From positions 1 to 12,948 of the forward strand of contig CALEOQ010000550.1 in the NCBI GenBank assembly GCA_937910255.1: DNA of 12,948 nucleotides, in the 5' to 3' direction. Source of the DNA: an uncultured Caulobacteraceae bacterium (GTDB lineage Bacteria; Pseudomonadota; Alphaproteobacteria; Caulobacterales; Caulobacteraceae). Under the pieces are notes generated by a model, which was not told the origin of the DNA, searched no databases, and saw nothing but the letters and a program-made list of their open reading frames with translations. Positions 5,950 through 12,927 of the stretch are shown here, piece by piece. A program made the position numbers and the translations under genes. Positions within the stretch are counted from its first letter, which is position 1; every line of letters begins with the position of its first letter.

Positions 5950-7794
5950 TTAGGCGACGAAGTCGCCGAACGCCACGCCGGTGAGACCGCCGACGGTGTC
6001 CAGTTCGACAGTGCCATTGACCGTGTTGGTGCCGCCGATGTCGGCGAACACGTACACGTCCGTGGCGCCAACCTGGACCGCAACGATGTCCCGCTGGCCG
6101 CCGGTGATCAGCGAGGTCGCAACTTCGAGCGCCTGAGCGTAGGTGAAGGTCGCGTCGCCAACTTCAGTGTAGTTGGTCGCCGAACCGGTCACGCCGAAGC
6201 TGATCTTATCGACCGTGGTCACGAAGTCGTCGATACGATCGATCGAGCCCGAGGTGGTCGAGGTATCGCCCGCCGCGAAGACGAAGCGGTCGGCATCAGC
6301 GCCGCCCAGCATGGTGTCAACACCCGCACCGCCGGTGATGGTGTCGGTACCAGCCGCACCGTTGATGGTGTCGTTGCCCGCACCGCCCAGAAGGGCGTCG
6401 GCGTCGGCGCCGCCGGTGATTTGGTCATTGCCGCCATCGCCGAAGGCTTGGTTGGCGCCAGCGCCCGTGGTGATGACGTCGTTGCCTTCGCCACCGATCA
6501 CGGTGTCGTTGCCCGAGCCGCCAGCGATGTCATCGTTGCCAGCAGCGCCGTCGAGACGGTTGTTGCCGTTGCCGACCGCGTTCAGGTCATCGTTGCCGTC
6601 GCCACCGAGAAGGGTGTCGTTACCCCCACCAGCTTCCAGGGAGTCGTTACCCGCGCCGCCATCGATCAGATCGCTTTCGAGGCCGCCGTCCAAGGTGTCG
6701 TTGCCATCTTCACCATAGATGTTGTCGACGCCCGCGCCACCTTCGACACTGTCGTTGCCGAGGTTGCCGTTCAGGAAGTTGGTGCCACCGTTGGCGTTCG
6801 CGGAGATGTTGTCATCGCCTTGCCCGCCGAGGAGGGTGTCGTTGCCGGTGCCAGACACCATGGTGTCGTTGCCGAGGTTACCGTTCGCCCAGTCGTTGCC
6901 AGACGTCGCCTCAAGCCGGTCATTGTCCTGGCCGCCATAGAGGCTGTCATTGCCAGCGCCACCGAGCAGGGTGTCGATGCCGGCGTTGCCCTGCAGGGAG
7001 TCGTTGCCGTCTCCGCCATTGAGGATATCGACGCCAGCGCCGCCCCAGATGGTGTCGTTGCCGGCGCCGCCGAGCAGGCCGCCGTTGGTGGTGTCGTCGC
7101 CTTCACCGCCGTCGATGCTGTCGTTACCGTCACCGCCATTGATGGTGTCGTTGCCGGCTTCACCGAGGAGGGTGTCGTTACCAGCGGCGCCCGTCAGTTG
7201 GTCGTTGCCGATGTTGCCGTTCAGGAAGTCATTGCCGGCGCCGGCGGTGACTTGGTCGTCACCTTGGCCGCCGAGAAGGGTTTCCGCCTGGCCGGTCGTA
7301 CCGGCGCCGGTGATGGTGTCGTTGCCCAGGTTGCCCTGGACCCAGTTGTTGCCCGCGCCGGCAGAGATGGTGTCGCCGCCTTGGCCGCCATAGATCACGT
7401 CAGCCGAAGAGCCGCCCGAGAGCGAGTCAGCGCCGCCGTTGCCCTGGAGGAAATTGGTGTTTTCACCGCCAGCGAGGCTGTCGGCGCCGTCGTTACCGTA
7501 CATGCCGTCAGCGAAGTTGGTGCCGGCGGTCGGGCCGTCGTCACCAGCCGTACCGATGACCAGCTGCGAACCAGTGGTGGTGGTCGCGACTTCGCCATAG
7601 ATGCCGACGCCGAAGATCTTGGTGACGCCGTTCACCGTGATGCTCACCCGAGCCGGGTCAGCGCCCGCAGCCGGAATGAACAGAACGGTGATCGTGTTGG
7701 CATTGACGCCCTGCGCGAAGGACAGGGTGTCGTTCGCGGCGACATAGGCAGCGGCTTGAGCCGCCGTGATCGTGTCGAATTGATAGTCAGCCAT
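5950..7794 (-). CDS. RTX calcium-binding repeat protein, type I secretion substrate
   Basis: A 614-aa secreted protein with no N-terminal signal peptide. Residues 1-85 form a small N-terminal module (MADYQFDTITAAQAAAYVAA, later FGVGIYGE and IGTAGDD) of a kind I recall at the front of other proteobacterial RTX proteins. Residues 97-505 are RTX nonapeptides of the GGxGxDxLx type, which fold into a calcium-bound beta-roll outside the cell. Residues 506-614 resemble RTX C-terminal domains, with IDRIDDF and VDKISF, then DVYVFAD and a terminal GVAFGDFVA, and should hold the uncleaved secretion signal. No protease, lipase or other catalytic motif is visible, so a structural, adhesive or S-layer/matrix role is the best guess. 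The start has a good GGAGAG site. The ABC and HlyD-type exporter genes lie just upstream on the same strand. It is acidic, Gly/Asn/Asp-rich, and looks less GC-rich than its neighbours because of that composition. Confidence 0.93.
   Translation of the reverse strand: MADYQFDTITAAQAAAYVAANDTLSFAQGVNANTITVLFIPAAGADPARVSITVNGVTKIFGVGIYGEVATTTTGSQLVIGTAGDDGPTAGTNFADGMYGNDGADSLAGGENTNFLQGNGGADSLSGGSSADVIYGGQGGDTISAGAGNNWVQGNLGNDTITGAGTTGQAETLLGGQGDDQVTAGAGNDFLNGNIGNDQLTGAAGNDTLLGEAGNDTINGGDGNDSIDGGEGDDTTNGGLLGGAGNDTIWGGAGVDILNGGDGNDSLQGNAGIDTLLGGAGNDSLYGGQDNDRLEATSGNDWANGNLGNDTMVSGTGNDTLLGGQGDDNISANANGGTNFLNGNLGNDSVEGGAGVDNIYGEDGNDTLDGGLESDLIDGGAGNDSLEAGGGNDTLLGGDGNDDLNAVGNGNNRLDGAAGNDDIAGGSGNDTVIGGEGNDVITTGAGANQAFGDGGNDQITGGADADALLGGAGNDTINGAAGTDTITGGAGVDTMLGGADADRFVFAAGDTSTTSGSIDRIDDFVTTVDKISFGVTGSATNYTEVGDATFTYAQALEVATSLITGGQRDIVAVQVGATDVYVFADIGGTNTVNGTVELDTVGGLTGVAFGDFVA
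6280..7506 (-). repeat. RTX nonapeptide repeat array (coding)
   Basis: Covers residues 97-505 of the RTX protein, with about 40 copies of GGxGNDxLx-like nonamers. A longer-period pattern is superimposed: a block of the type LGGQGxD, about ten variable residues, then NGNLGND recurs at residues 133-159, 172-198, 284-310 and 320-348. At DNA level the minus strand repeats variants of GGCAACGACAC. Such arrays are prone to assembly collapse, so the copy number should be treated with caution. Confidence 0.9.
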
Positions 7795-8027
7795 GCTTCT
7801 CTCCAGTCAGTGTCACGTGGACCCCAGAACGCCTGGCCACCATCCCGCGGGATGGAGCGGTCCTGGCGGTCCCTCCCCGCGCCATTTCACATGGACGTGG
7901 CGAAGGTTAAAACGAGCCCGAGGAATGGGTATCGGATGCTTCGTCGATACGCAATATCAAAAAGCCTTGCCGGGTGCGGGTCGCATACAGGTGTGACCTG
8001 CCCGCCGGGACTCAGATGGACCTTGTT
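7795..8027 (-). promoter_or_regulatory. Leader / promoter region of the RTX gene
   Basis: A 233-bp gap between the fusion-protein stop and the RTX start, long for an otherwise tightly packed locus. It probably carries a separate RTX promoter, as a structural protein would need more message than its exporter. A possible -35-like TTGATA sits in the minus strand near 7960, but no -10 at good spacing convinces me. The region ends in GGAGAGAAGC before the ATG. Confidence 0.5.
7840..7855. promoter_or_regulatory. 16-bp perfect palindrome upstream of the RTX start
   Basis: CCATCCCGCGGGATGG is its own reverse complement and lies 45-60 nt before the RTX ATG. It could be an operator for a dimeric regulator or, if transcribed, a 5'-UTR hairpin. 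The sequence alone does not distinguish these. Confidence 0.5.
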
Positions 8028-9413
8028 CTACTCTTCCCGCAGGGCGCTGTCGAAGGTGTCGGTCAGCGGATCGAGAATATAGGACAGAATTGACCGCCGT
8101 CCGGTGACGATCATCGCCTGGGCGGGCATGCCCGGCGCCAGCTCCACATTGCGCGGCAGCTTGGCCAGGGCGGCGGGATCGATGCGCAGCTCGGCGAGGA
8201 AATAGGCGACGCCGGTCTGCTGATCCACCAGCCGGTCGGCCGACAGGCTGGTGACCCTGGCGTCCATCGGCGGAATTTTGCGCGAGGCGAAGGCTGAAAT
8301 CTCCACCCGGGCCTCCTGGCCGACGGTGACGCTGTCGACGTCGGTGGGCTGGATGCGGGCGTGGACGATCAGCGGCGCATCGGCCGGCACGATGTCCATC
8401 AGCAGCTCGCCTGGGCTGACCACCCCGCCGACGGTGAACTGGGTGAGGTTCAGCACATAGCCGTCCACCGGCGAGCGGACCGTGGTGCGGTCCAGGATTT
8501 GGTTAGCGGCGGTGAGTCTGGGACCGACGTCGGAGAGCTGGCTCTGCATCTGGCGCAGGCCTTCGGCGGCCTCGCTGATGCGCTGATTGCGCAGGGTGGT
8601 GAGCTGGAGCCGCGCCTCGCCTTGCGCCTGGCGCAGGCGGTTGAGTTCAGAGGTGAGCGCGCCACGACGTCCGCCCAGCTCCGCCAGGCTGCGCTCGTAG
8701 CGCAGGATCAGGGTCTTGGGGGCGTAGCCCTTTTCGTAAAGGGTCTGATAGCCGGCCAGCTCCTCGCGGGTGAAGCCGATCTGTTCGTCGACGGAATCGA
8801 GCTGGGCCTGAACCCCGACCATCTGGGTGGCCAGCTGATCGACCCGCTGCTCCAGAATGCCCCGCTGGCTGACGAAGAACTGCAGGCGGGTGTTGAACAA
8901 AAGCTGCTGGTCTCGGATCAGGCCGGCGACCCGCGGGTCGCTCATGCGGCCGGTCAGCTCCTGCGGCAGGTCGAGGGTCTGACGCCCGGCCGATTCGGCG
9001 CTGAAGCGCGCGCTCTGGGCCAGGATGGCGTCGTACTGGTTCTGCAGCACATCGACGGCGGCGTCGGACTGGACGGCGTCAAAGCGGATCAAGGGCTGGT
9101 TGGCGCGCACGCGCTCGCCTTCCCGCACCAGGATCTGGGAGACCACGCCCCCTTCGCGATGGCGCAGGGTCTTGCGGCTGGATTCCACCCGCACCTCGGC
9201 CGGGGCCACCACGGCGGCGCTGATCTGGGTGAAGCCCGCCCAGATCAGCATGCCGAAGACGAAGACGCCGACGACCACGCAGCCGATCAGGACCGGGCGC
9301 CAGAGGCGCTTTTCCAGGTCGCGGTTCGGTTCGGGCTGGCCCACATCGAACCGGGTGTCGAGGGGGCGGATGGGACCGAGCACCGGCTTGAGCGGACCGA
9401 GGTCGAACTTCAT
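8028..9413 (-). CDS. Type I secretion membrane fusion protein (HlyD / PrtE / RsaE family)
   Basis: A 461-aa periplasmic adaptor that links the inner-membrane ABC exporter to a TolC-type outer-membrane channel. There is a short cytoplasmic N-terminus, then one transmembrane helix at about residues 40-61 (VLIGCVVVGVFVFGMLIWAG). Next come the first half of the barrel-sandwich hybrid (HREGGVVSQILVREGERVRA, about 85-104), a long coiled-coil hairpin (about 115-300) rich in Gln, Leu and Arg, the second lipoyl half TVRSPVDGYVLNL (311-323), and the beta-barrel domain to the C-terminus. Length and order match the family. The ATG overlaps the ABC gene stop as ATGA, with GAGG 7 nt upstream, so both subunits are translated from one message. 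The RTX gene downstream is the likely substrate. No outer-membrane partner is encoded here; in Caulobacter-like organisms it often lies elsewhere. Confidence 0.95.
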   Translation of the reverse strand: MKFDLGPLKPVLGPIRPLDTRFDVGQPEPNRDLEKRLWRPVLIGCVVVGVFVFGMLIWAGFTQISAAVVAPAEVRVESSRKTLRHREGGVVSQILVREGERVRANQPLIRFDAVQSDAAVDVLQNQYDAILAQSARFSAESAGRQTLDLPQELTGRMSDPRVAGLIRDQQLLFNTRLQFFVSQRGILEQRVDQLATQMVGVQAQLDSVDEQIGFTREELAGYQTLYEKGYAPKTLILRYERSLAELGGRRGALTSELNRLRQAQGEARLQLTTLRNQRISEAAEGLRQMQSQLSDVGPRLTAANQILDRTTVRSPVDGYVLNLTQFTVGGVVSPGELLMDIVPADAPLIVHARIQPTDVDSVTVGQEARVEISAFASRKIPPMDARVTSLSADRLVDQQTGVAYFLAELRIDPAALAKLPRNVELAPGMPAQAMIVTGRRSILSYILDPLTDTFDSALREE

Positions 9414-11137
9414 TGGCTGGCCTCGACGGGACGAACGGCGGTCGGCTGGGTGACCCGCGCCATGACGGCCTCCCGCGGGCCAAACAGCTCCATGCGGCCC
9501 TCACGCAGGACCAGCATCTTGTCGGCCGAGCGCAGGATGCTCGGCTTGTGCGACACCACCACCACCGTCGTGCCCTTGGCCCGTTGGGCGTCGATGGCCT
9601 GCATGAGGGCGTTTTCGCCCTCGGCGTCGAGGCTGGCGTTGGGCTCGTCCAGGACCAGCAGGCGCGGATCGCCCAGCAGGGCGCGCGCCAGGCCCACCCT
9701 CTGCCGCTGGCCCGCCGAAAGGATGTAGCCGCCGTCGGTCAATTCGGTCTCATAGCCCTTGGGCAGCCGCAGGATCATCTCGTGCACATTGGCCTGGGTG
9801 GCGGCCTCGACCACCGCCTGGTCGGTCACATCAGCCCGGAAGCGGGCGATGTTGTCGCGCAGGGTGCCGGCGAACAGCTCGGTGTCCTGCGGAAGATAGC
9901 CCACATGAAGGCCAAATTCGGTCCGGTTCCAGGCGAAGACGTCAGCGCCGTCGAGGCGCACGTGACCGTTCACCGGCCGCCAGACCCCGACGATCAGCCG
10001 GGCCAGGGTGGACTTGCCCGCCCCCGAAGGGCCGATGATCCCCAGCATTTCGCCCGGTTCGATCTTGAAGTTCAGCCCCTGCAGGACATAGCGCTCGGCG
10101 CCCTGCGGCGCGAAGTTCACCGCCTCGATGCTGAGCTGGCCCAGGGGCCGCGGCAGGGAGGTGGCCGGCGTCGTCGGCTTGTAGGCGTTCAGGAGAATGT
10201 TCAGCCGGTCATAGGCCCGGCCGCCATTGACGATGCCGTCCCAGGCGCCGACCACCTTCTCGATGGGCTGCAGGGCGCGGCTCGCCAGGATCATGTTGGC
10301 GAACAGCATGGCCGGCGGGATGGCGCCCACCACCACCAGATAGGCCCCGACCCCGATCACCAGGACCTGGATCAGCATGCGGGTGAACTTGGTGGTGTTG
10401 CCGATCACGCTGGAGCGCTGCGAGGCCCAGGCCCCACGCTCGATGGCCCGGCCGCGGAAGGCCGACCAGCGGGCGCCGAGCGCCCCCAGCATACCCATGG
10501 CGCGCACCACCTCGCCGTTGCGCAGCCCCGCCTCGGTGAAGGCGTAGGCCCTGAGGCTCGCCTCATTGGCCTCCTGCAGCGGCGGGCGCGACAGGCGGTC
10601 CTGCAGCATGGCCAGGCCGAACAGGGCCGCGGCGCCCGCAAGCGTGATCGCCCCCACCAGGGGATCGATGACGAACAGGATGCCGATGAAGAGCGGCATC
10701 CAGGGCAGGTCGAATATGGCCGAGAAGACCGAGCCGGTCAGAATCTGGCGAAAGGCGTCGAGATCGCGCAAGGCCTGGGATCGGGCCTGGCCTTGGCCCT
10801 TGGTCTCGGCTTCGAACAGGGCGGCGAAGACGTGGCTGGAGACCCGCTGGTCGAGCATGATCCCGTAGTTGATCAGCACCCGCGTCCGCAATTCGTCGAT
10901 GACGCCGGAGATCAGGAACACCAGCAGCGTGCCCACGGTCAGCACGATCAAGGTCGAGATGCTGTGGCTGGACAGCACCCGCCCATAGATCTGGAAGGTG
11001 TAGAGCGGCAGAGCCAGATAGAGCAGGTTGCTGATCAGGCTGAAGCCGGCGGCGAAGGCCAGTGGCCGGGAGCCTTCCTTCAGCGCGCCCGTCAGCACAT
11101 TGTCGGGCAGCGACGCAAACGGGTTGAGTATCTTCAT
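9410..11137 (-). CDS. Type I secretion ABC transporter (PrtD / RsaD family)
   Basis: A 575-aa half-transporter with fused membrane and ATPase domains, which would dimerise in the inner membrane and drive export of the RTX protein. The N-terminal 320 residues carry about five or six hydrophobic segments (for example LISNLLYLALPLYTFQIYGR and LIQVLVIGVGAYLVVVG). The ATPase domain has Walker A GPSGAGKST (369-377), Q-loop YLPQD (Q417), signature LSAGQRQR (473-480), Walker B LLVLDEP (493-499), D-loop SLD and switch His530 in VSHK; all key residues are present. There is no C39 peptidase or C39-like domain, which fits RTX substrates with uncleaved C-terminal signals of the PrtD class. I chose the ATG at 11137 (MKILNPFASLPDN) over the one at 11176, whose extra MLGALRLRRTLAR is atypical; neither has a strong ribosome site. 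Confidence 0.94.
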   Translation of the reverse strand: MKILNPFASLPDNVLTGALKEGSRPLAFAAGFSLISNLLYLALPLYTFQIYGRVLSSHSISTLIVLTVGTLLVFLISGVIDELRTRVLINYGIMLDQRVSSHVFAALFEAETKGQGQARSQALRDLDAFRQILTGSVFSAIFDLPWMPLFIGILFVIDPLVGAITLAGAAALFGLAMLQDRLSRPPLQEANEASLRAYAFTEAGLRNGEVVRAMGMLGALGARWSAFRGRAIERGAWASQRSSVIGNTTKFTRMLIQVLVIGVGAYLVVVGAIPPAMLFANMILASRALQPIEKVVGAWDGIVNGGRAYDRLNILLNAYKPTTPATSLPRPLGQLSIEAVNFAPQGAERYVLQGLNFKIEPGEMLGIIGPSGAGKSTLARLIVGVWRPVNGHVRLDGADVFAWNRTEFGLHVGYLPQDTELFAGTLRDNIARFRADVTDQAVVEAATQANVHEMILRLPKGYETELTDGGYILSAGQRQRVGLARALLGDPRLLVLDEPNASLDAEGENALMQAIDAQRAKGTTVVVVSHKPSILRSADKMLVLREGRMELFGPREAVMARVTQPTAVRPVEASQ

Positions 11138-11287
11138 ACGTGCGAGCGTCCGTCGGAGCCTCAAAGCCCCCAACATCGGAGCGCTTGAGGGCGCGACACA
11201 TGACGACCGACGCTGGTCAAGTCAATGGCGGCCCCCTTATGGGGCGAACATGCTATGGCGCGGTCAAGACCGTCTGGAAAAGGACCC
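11138..11287. promoter_or_regulatory. Divergent intergenic region, exporter operon / DUF6270 gene
   Basis: 150 bp between divergent starts. On the minus strand, bases 11225-11216 read TTGACTTGAC, two overlapping copies of the alphaproteobacterial -35 core TTGAC, about 80 nt before the transporter ATG and pointing towards it. A matching -10 is not clear (ATGTGT at 18-nt spacing is poor). On the plus strand GCTATG at 11252-11257 resembles a Caulobacter-type -10 but lacks a -35. AAGGA before 11288 is the ribosome site for the plus-strand gene. Confidence 0.4.
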
Positions 11288-12049
11288 ATGGCGAGAATAG
11301 CCGTCATCGGCAGTTGCATCACCCGCGACCTCTGGCCGCTGCGCGATCAGGCGCCGGCGGACCTGCTCTATGTCTCGCGCACCAGCCTGCCGAGTCTCCT
11401 GTCCGACCCGGTGACCGGCTATGAGGTCAGGGGGGAGGCCCATACTCGCTATCAGCGGATGGCCGTCGAGACCGATCTGGCCAAGAGCGGCCTGGCCAAG
11501 GTGATCGAACACCGGCCGACCCACCTGATCTTCGATTTCATCGACGAGCGCTTCGACCTGCTCGCCCTGCCGGGCGGGGAGATCATCACGCACAGCTGGG
11601 AACTGGAGAGCGGCGGCTGGCTGGAGGCGCCGGTCTTCGCCGAACGTCGCCAGGTCCCGCGTCTTTCGGAAGCCTGCGATCGCCTTTGGCGCAACGCCCT
11701 GGATCAGGTGGCCCTGTTGCTGCAGGCCAGCACCCTGAGCCAGGCGCAGATCATCCTGCACTCCGCCCGCTGGGCCGACCGCCAGCGCGACACGGATGGC
11801 GCCGAGATGGCTCTGCAGGGCGAGCCGCATATCTGGGAGGGGCGTCCGACGAGCCTGGCGGCCCACAATCTGCAGCTGGCGCGCTACGAGGCGGCCTTCA
11901 TGGCCGCCGTGCCCCAGGCGCGGATCATCGCCGCAGCCCCGCAGAACCGGCTGGCCGATCCGGGGCACCGCTGGGGGCTGAGCCCCTTTCACTATACGCC
12001 GGCCTATTACGAAGACATCCGCTGCGCCCTGGCGGCGCTCGGAGCCTGA
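11288..12049 (+). CDS. DUF6270 domain-containing protein
   Basis: A 253-aa protein that I recognise as DUF6270, a family of unknown function met in polysaccharide and glycan-modification loci. The N-terminal strand and loop IAVIGSCITRDLW resemble the GDS-type block I of SGNH hydrolases (Ser at residue 10, then Cys). LIFDFIDERFDLL is the most family-typical stretch, and SPFHYTPAYYEDI near the C-terminus holds a histidine where SGNH enzymes keep theirs. An esterase- or acyltransferase-like activity is therefore possible but not shown. There is no signal peptide. The start at 11288 was chosen because AAGGA lies just upstream and MARIAVIGSC is the natural N-terminus; a start at 11225 would add 21 residues without a ribosome site. 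It is divergent from the exporter operon and converges on the repeat protein with only 10 bp between stop codons. Confidence 0.8.
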   Translation: MARIAVIGSCITRDLWPLRDQAPADLLYVSRTSLPSLLSDPVTGYEVRGEAHTRYQRMAVETDLAKSGLAKVIEHRPTHLIFDFIDERFDLLALPGGEIITHSWELESGGWLEAPVFAERRQVPRLSEACDRLWRNALDQVALLLQASTLSQAQIILHSARWADRQRDTDGAEMALQGEPHIWEGRPTSLAAHNLQLARYEAAFMAAVPQARIIAAAPQNRLADPGHRWGLSPFHYTPAYYEDIRCALAALGA

Positions 12050-12059
12050 CGCCTGACGC

Positions 12060-12845
12060 CTATCGAACGTGCGCGTTGCGGGCCCAGTGCTCGAGGGGCG
12101 TCATGCCGCTCTCGGCCAGCTCTGGCCGAGCCGCCAAATAGGCGGCGGGCGCGAAGCCCGATTTCACGGCGCCCAGGCCCCAGGCGCCGCCGGCCAGATA
12201 GTCCATCAACGGATTGGCCTCCGGCGCCAGGCCGCCGGGCTTGGCCGACGCATATTGCGACGAGGAGAACCATCCGCTGGGGTCGCGATGCTCGAACCCG
12301 CCAATGGTGACGAAGTGCGCCAAGGGCTCGGCGCCCATGTCGGCGACGTCAGGATACCGGTCCAGGTACCAGGCCGGATCAAACAGGGGATGAGGCTTGA
12401 AGCCCTCCCGCCAGCCCTCGGTCAGATAGTGCAGCAGAGCCGGCTGCCCGCGACCGCCCCGTCCCGCCTGCTCCAGATAGAAGTCCGTGTCGAACAGCGG
12501 GTGGGGGCTCACGCCCTCGCGCCACCCCTGGCTCAGATAATGGGCCAGAGGATTGACCCCCGAGGCGGCGAGGTCGGGACGTCGAGACACATACCAGTCG
12601 CCACAGAACAGCGGGTGGGGATCAAATCCCTCGGCGGCGCCGATCCGCACATAGTGCTCCAGCGGCGAAAGGCCCGTGGCGCCCACCGCGGCCCCGTGCC
12701 GGGCGAGATAGAAGTCCACATCGAACAGGACGTGGGGGACGCGACCTTCCCGGCCGCCGCTGGCCAGGTAGTGGGCGAGCGGCGATGCGCCGCCTGCGGC
12801 GACGTCGGGCTCGCGCGCCAGATAGGCGTCGTGATCGAAGAGTCC
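12060..12845 (-). repeat. Seven tandem 37-39-aa coding repeats
   Basis: The repeat register is set by a hydrophobic-Phe-x3-Phe/Trp-Tyr-Leu motif, a Pro-Asp-Val/Leu-Ala turn and a Pro-Leu-x-His-Tyr helix. Units 1-5 are well conserved, while 6 and 7 have lost the PHP linker and the acidic turn. At DNA level the copies have diverged, so the array is old rather than a recent expansion. Confidence 0.85.
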
Positions 12846-12869
12846 GGGCTTCCGATGGCCCGGCTGGGC
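12060..12869 (-). CDS. PHPLFD-type tandem repeat protein, C-terminal part (5' end lost at contig edge)
   Basis: The genomic part is 269 codons ending in TAG at 12060. It is almost entirely repeats of 37-39 residues with the consensus PHPLFD-x2-WYL-x3-PDVA-x2-G-x-x-PLxHYLxxGxxEG. I count seven: starting at LFDHDAYL, LFDVDFYL, LFCGDWYV, LFDTDFYL, LFDPAWYL, WFSSSQYA and FAPAAYLA; the last two are degenerate. I recall such repeats attached to glycosyltransferases, sulfotransferases and some RTX proteins of alphaproteobacteria, so the missing N-terminal region may carry a catalytic domain, but that is inference. The true start is unknown: the frame stays open exactly to base 12869, where adapter begins, and the 21 residues before it (ending LPCTPLFRS) are translated adapter. 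It converges on the DUF6270 gene. Function is unassigned; the repeats probably mediate binding or oligomerisation. Confidence 0.85.
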   Translation of the reverse strand, partial: AQPGHRKPGLFDHDAYLAREPDVAAGGASPLAHYLASGGREGRVPHVLFDVDFYLARHGAAVGATGLSPLEHYVRIGAAEGFDPHPLFCGDWYVSRRPDLAASGVNPLAHYLSQGWREGVSPHPLFDTDFYLEQAGRGGRGQPALLHYLTEGWREGFKPHPLFDPAWYLDRYPDVADMGAEPLAHFVTIGGFEHRDPSGWFSSSQYASAKPGGLAPEANPLMDYLAGGAWGLGAVKSGFAPAAYLAARPELAESGMTPLEHWARNAHVR

Positions 12870-12927
12870 AGACCGGAAGAGCGGCGTGCAGGGCAAGAGT
12901 GTAGCTCTCGGTGGTCGCCGGCTCATT
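12870..12927. other. Illumina P5 adapter, reverse complement, with substitutions
   Basis: The 58 bases align end to end, without gaps, to the reverse complement of the universal P5 adapter (GATCGGAAGAGC... to ...GTGGTCGCCGTATCATT). There are seven mismatches, every one an A or T replaced by C or G. It is library construct, not genome. Confidence 0.95.

Noticed and set aside
6280..7506. Regularly repeated short DNA motifs suggesting a CRISPR or satellite array
   Set aside because: The repeats are in phase with the reading frame and encode GGxGNDxLx nonamers; they vary in length and sequence and have no spacers.
5572..8082. 836-aa open frame on the plus strand
   Set aside because: It is antisense to the glycosyltransferase start, the entire RTX gene and the fusion-protein end. 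Long stop-free antisense frames are expected opposite GC-rich repetitive RTX coding sequence; its Val/Ala-rich repeats are just the mirrored nonamers.
9413..11188. 591-aa open frame on the plus strand
   Set aside because: Fully antisense to the ABC transporter, whose Walker and signature motifs are unambiguous. The His/Gln/Gly-rich translation has no recognisable domain.
8028..12869. Possible novel defence or mobile system in the right half
   Set aside because: All genes are explained by type I secretion, DUF6270 and repeat-protein families. There is no integrase, transposase, nuclease, toxin pair, terminal inverted repeat or tRNA-adjacent attachment site.
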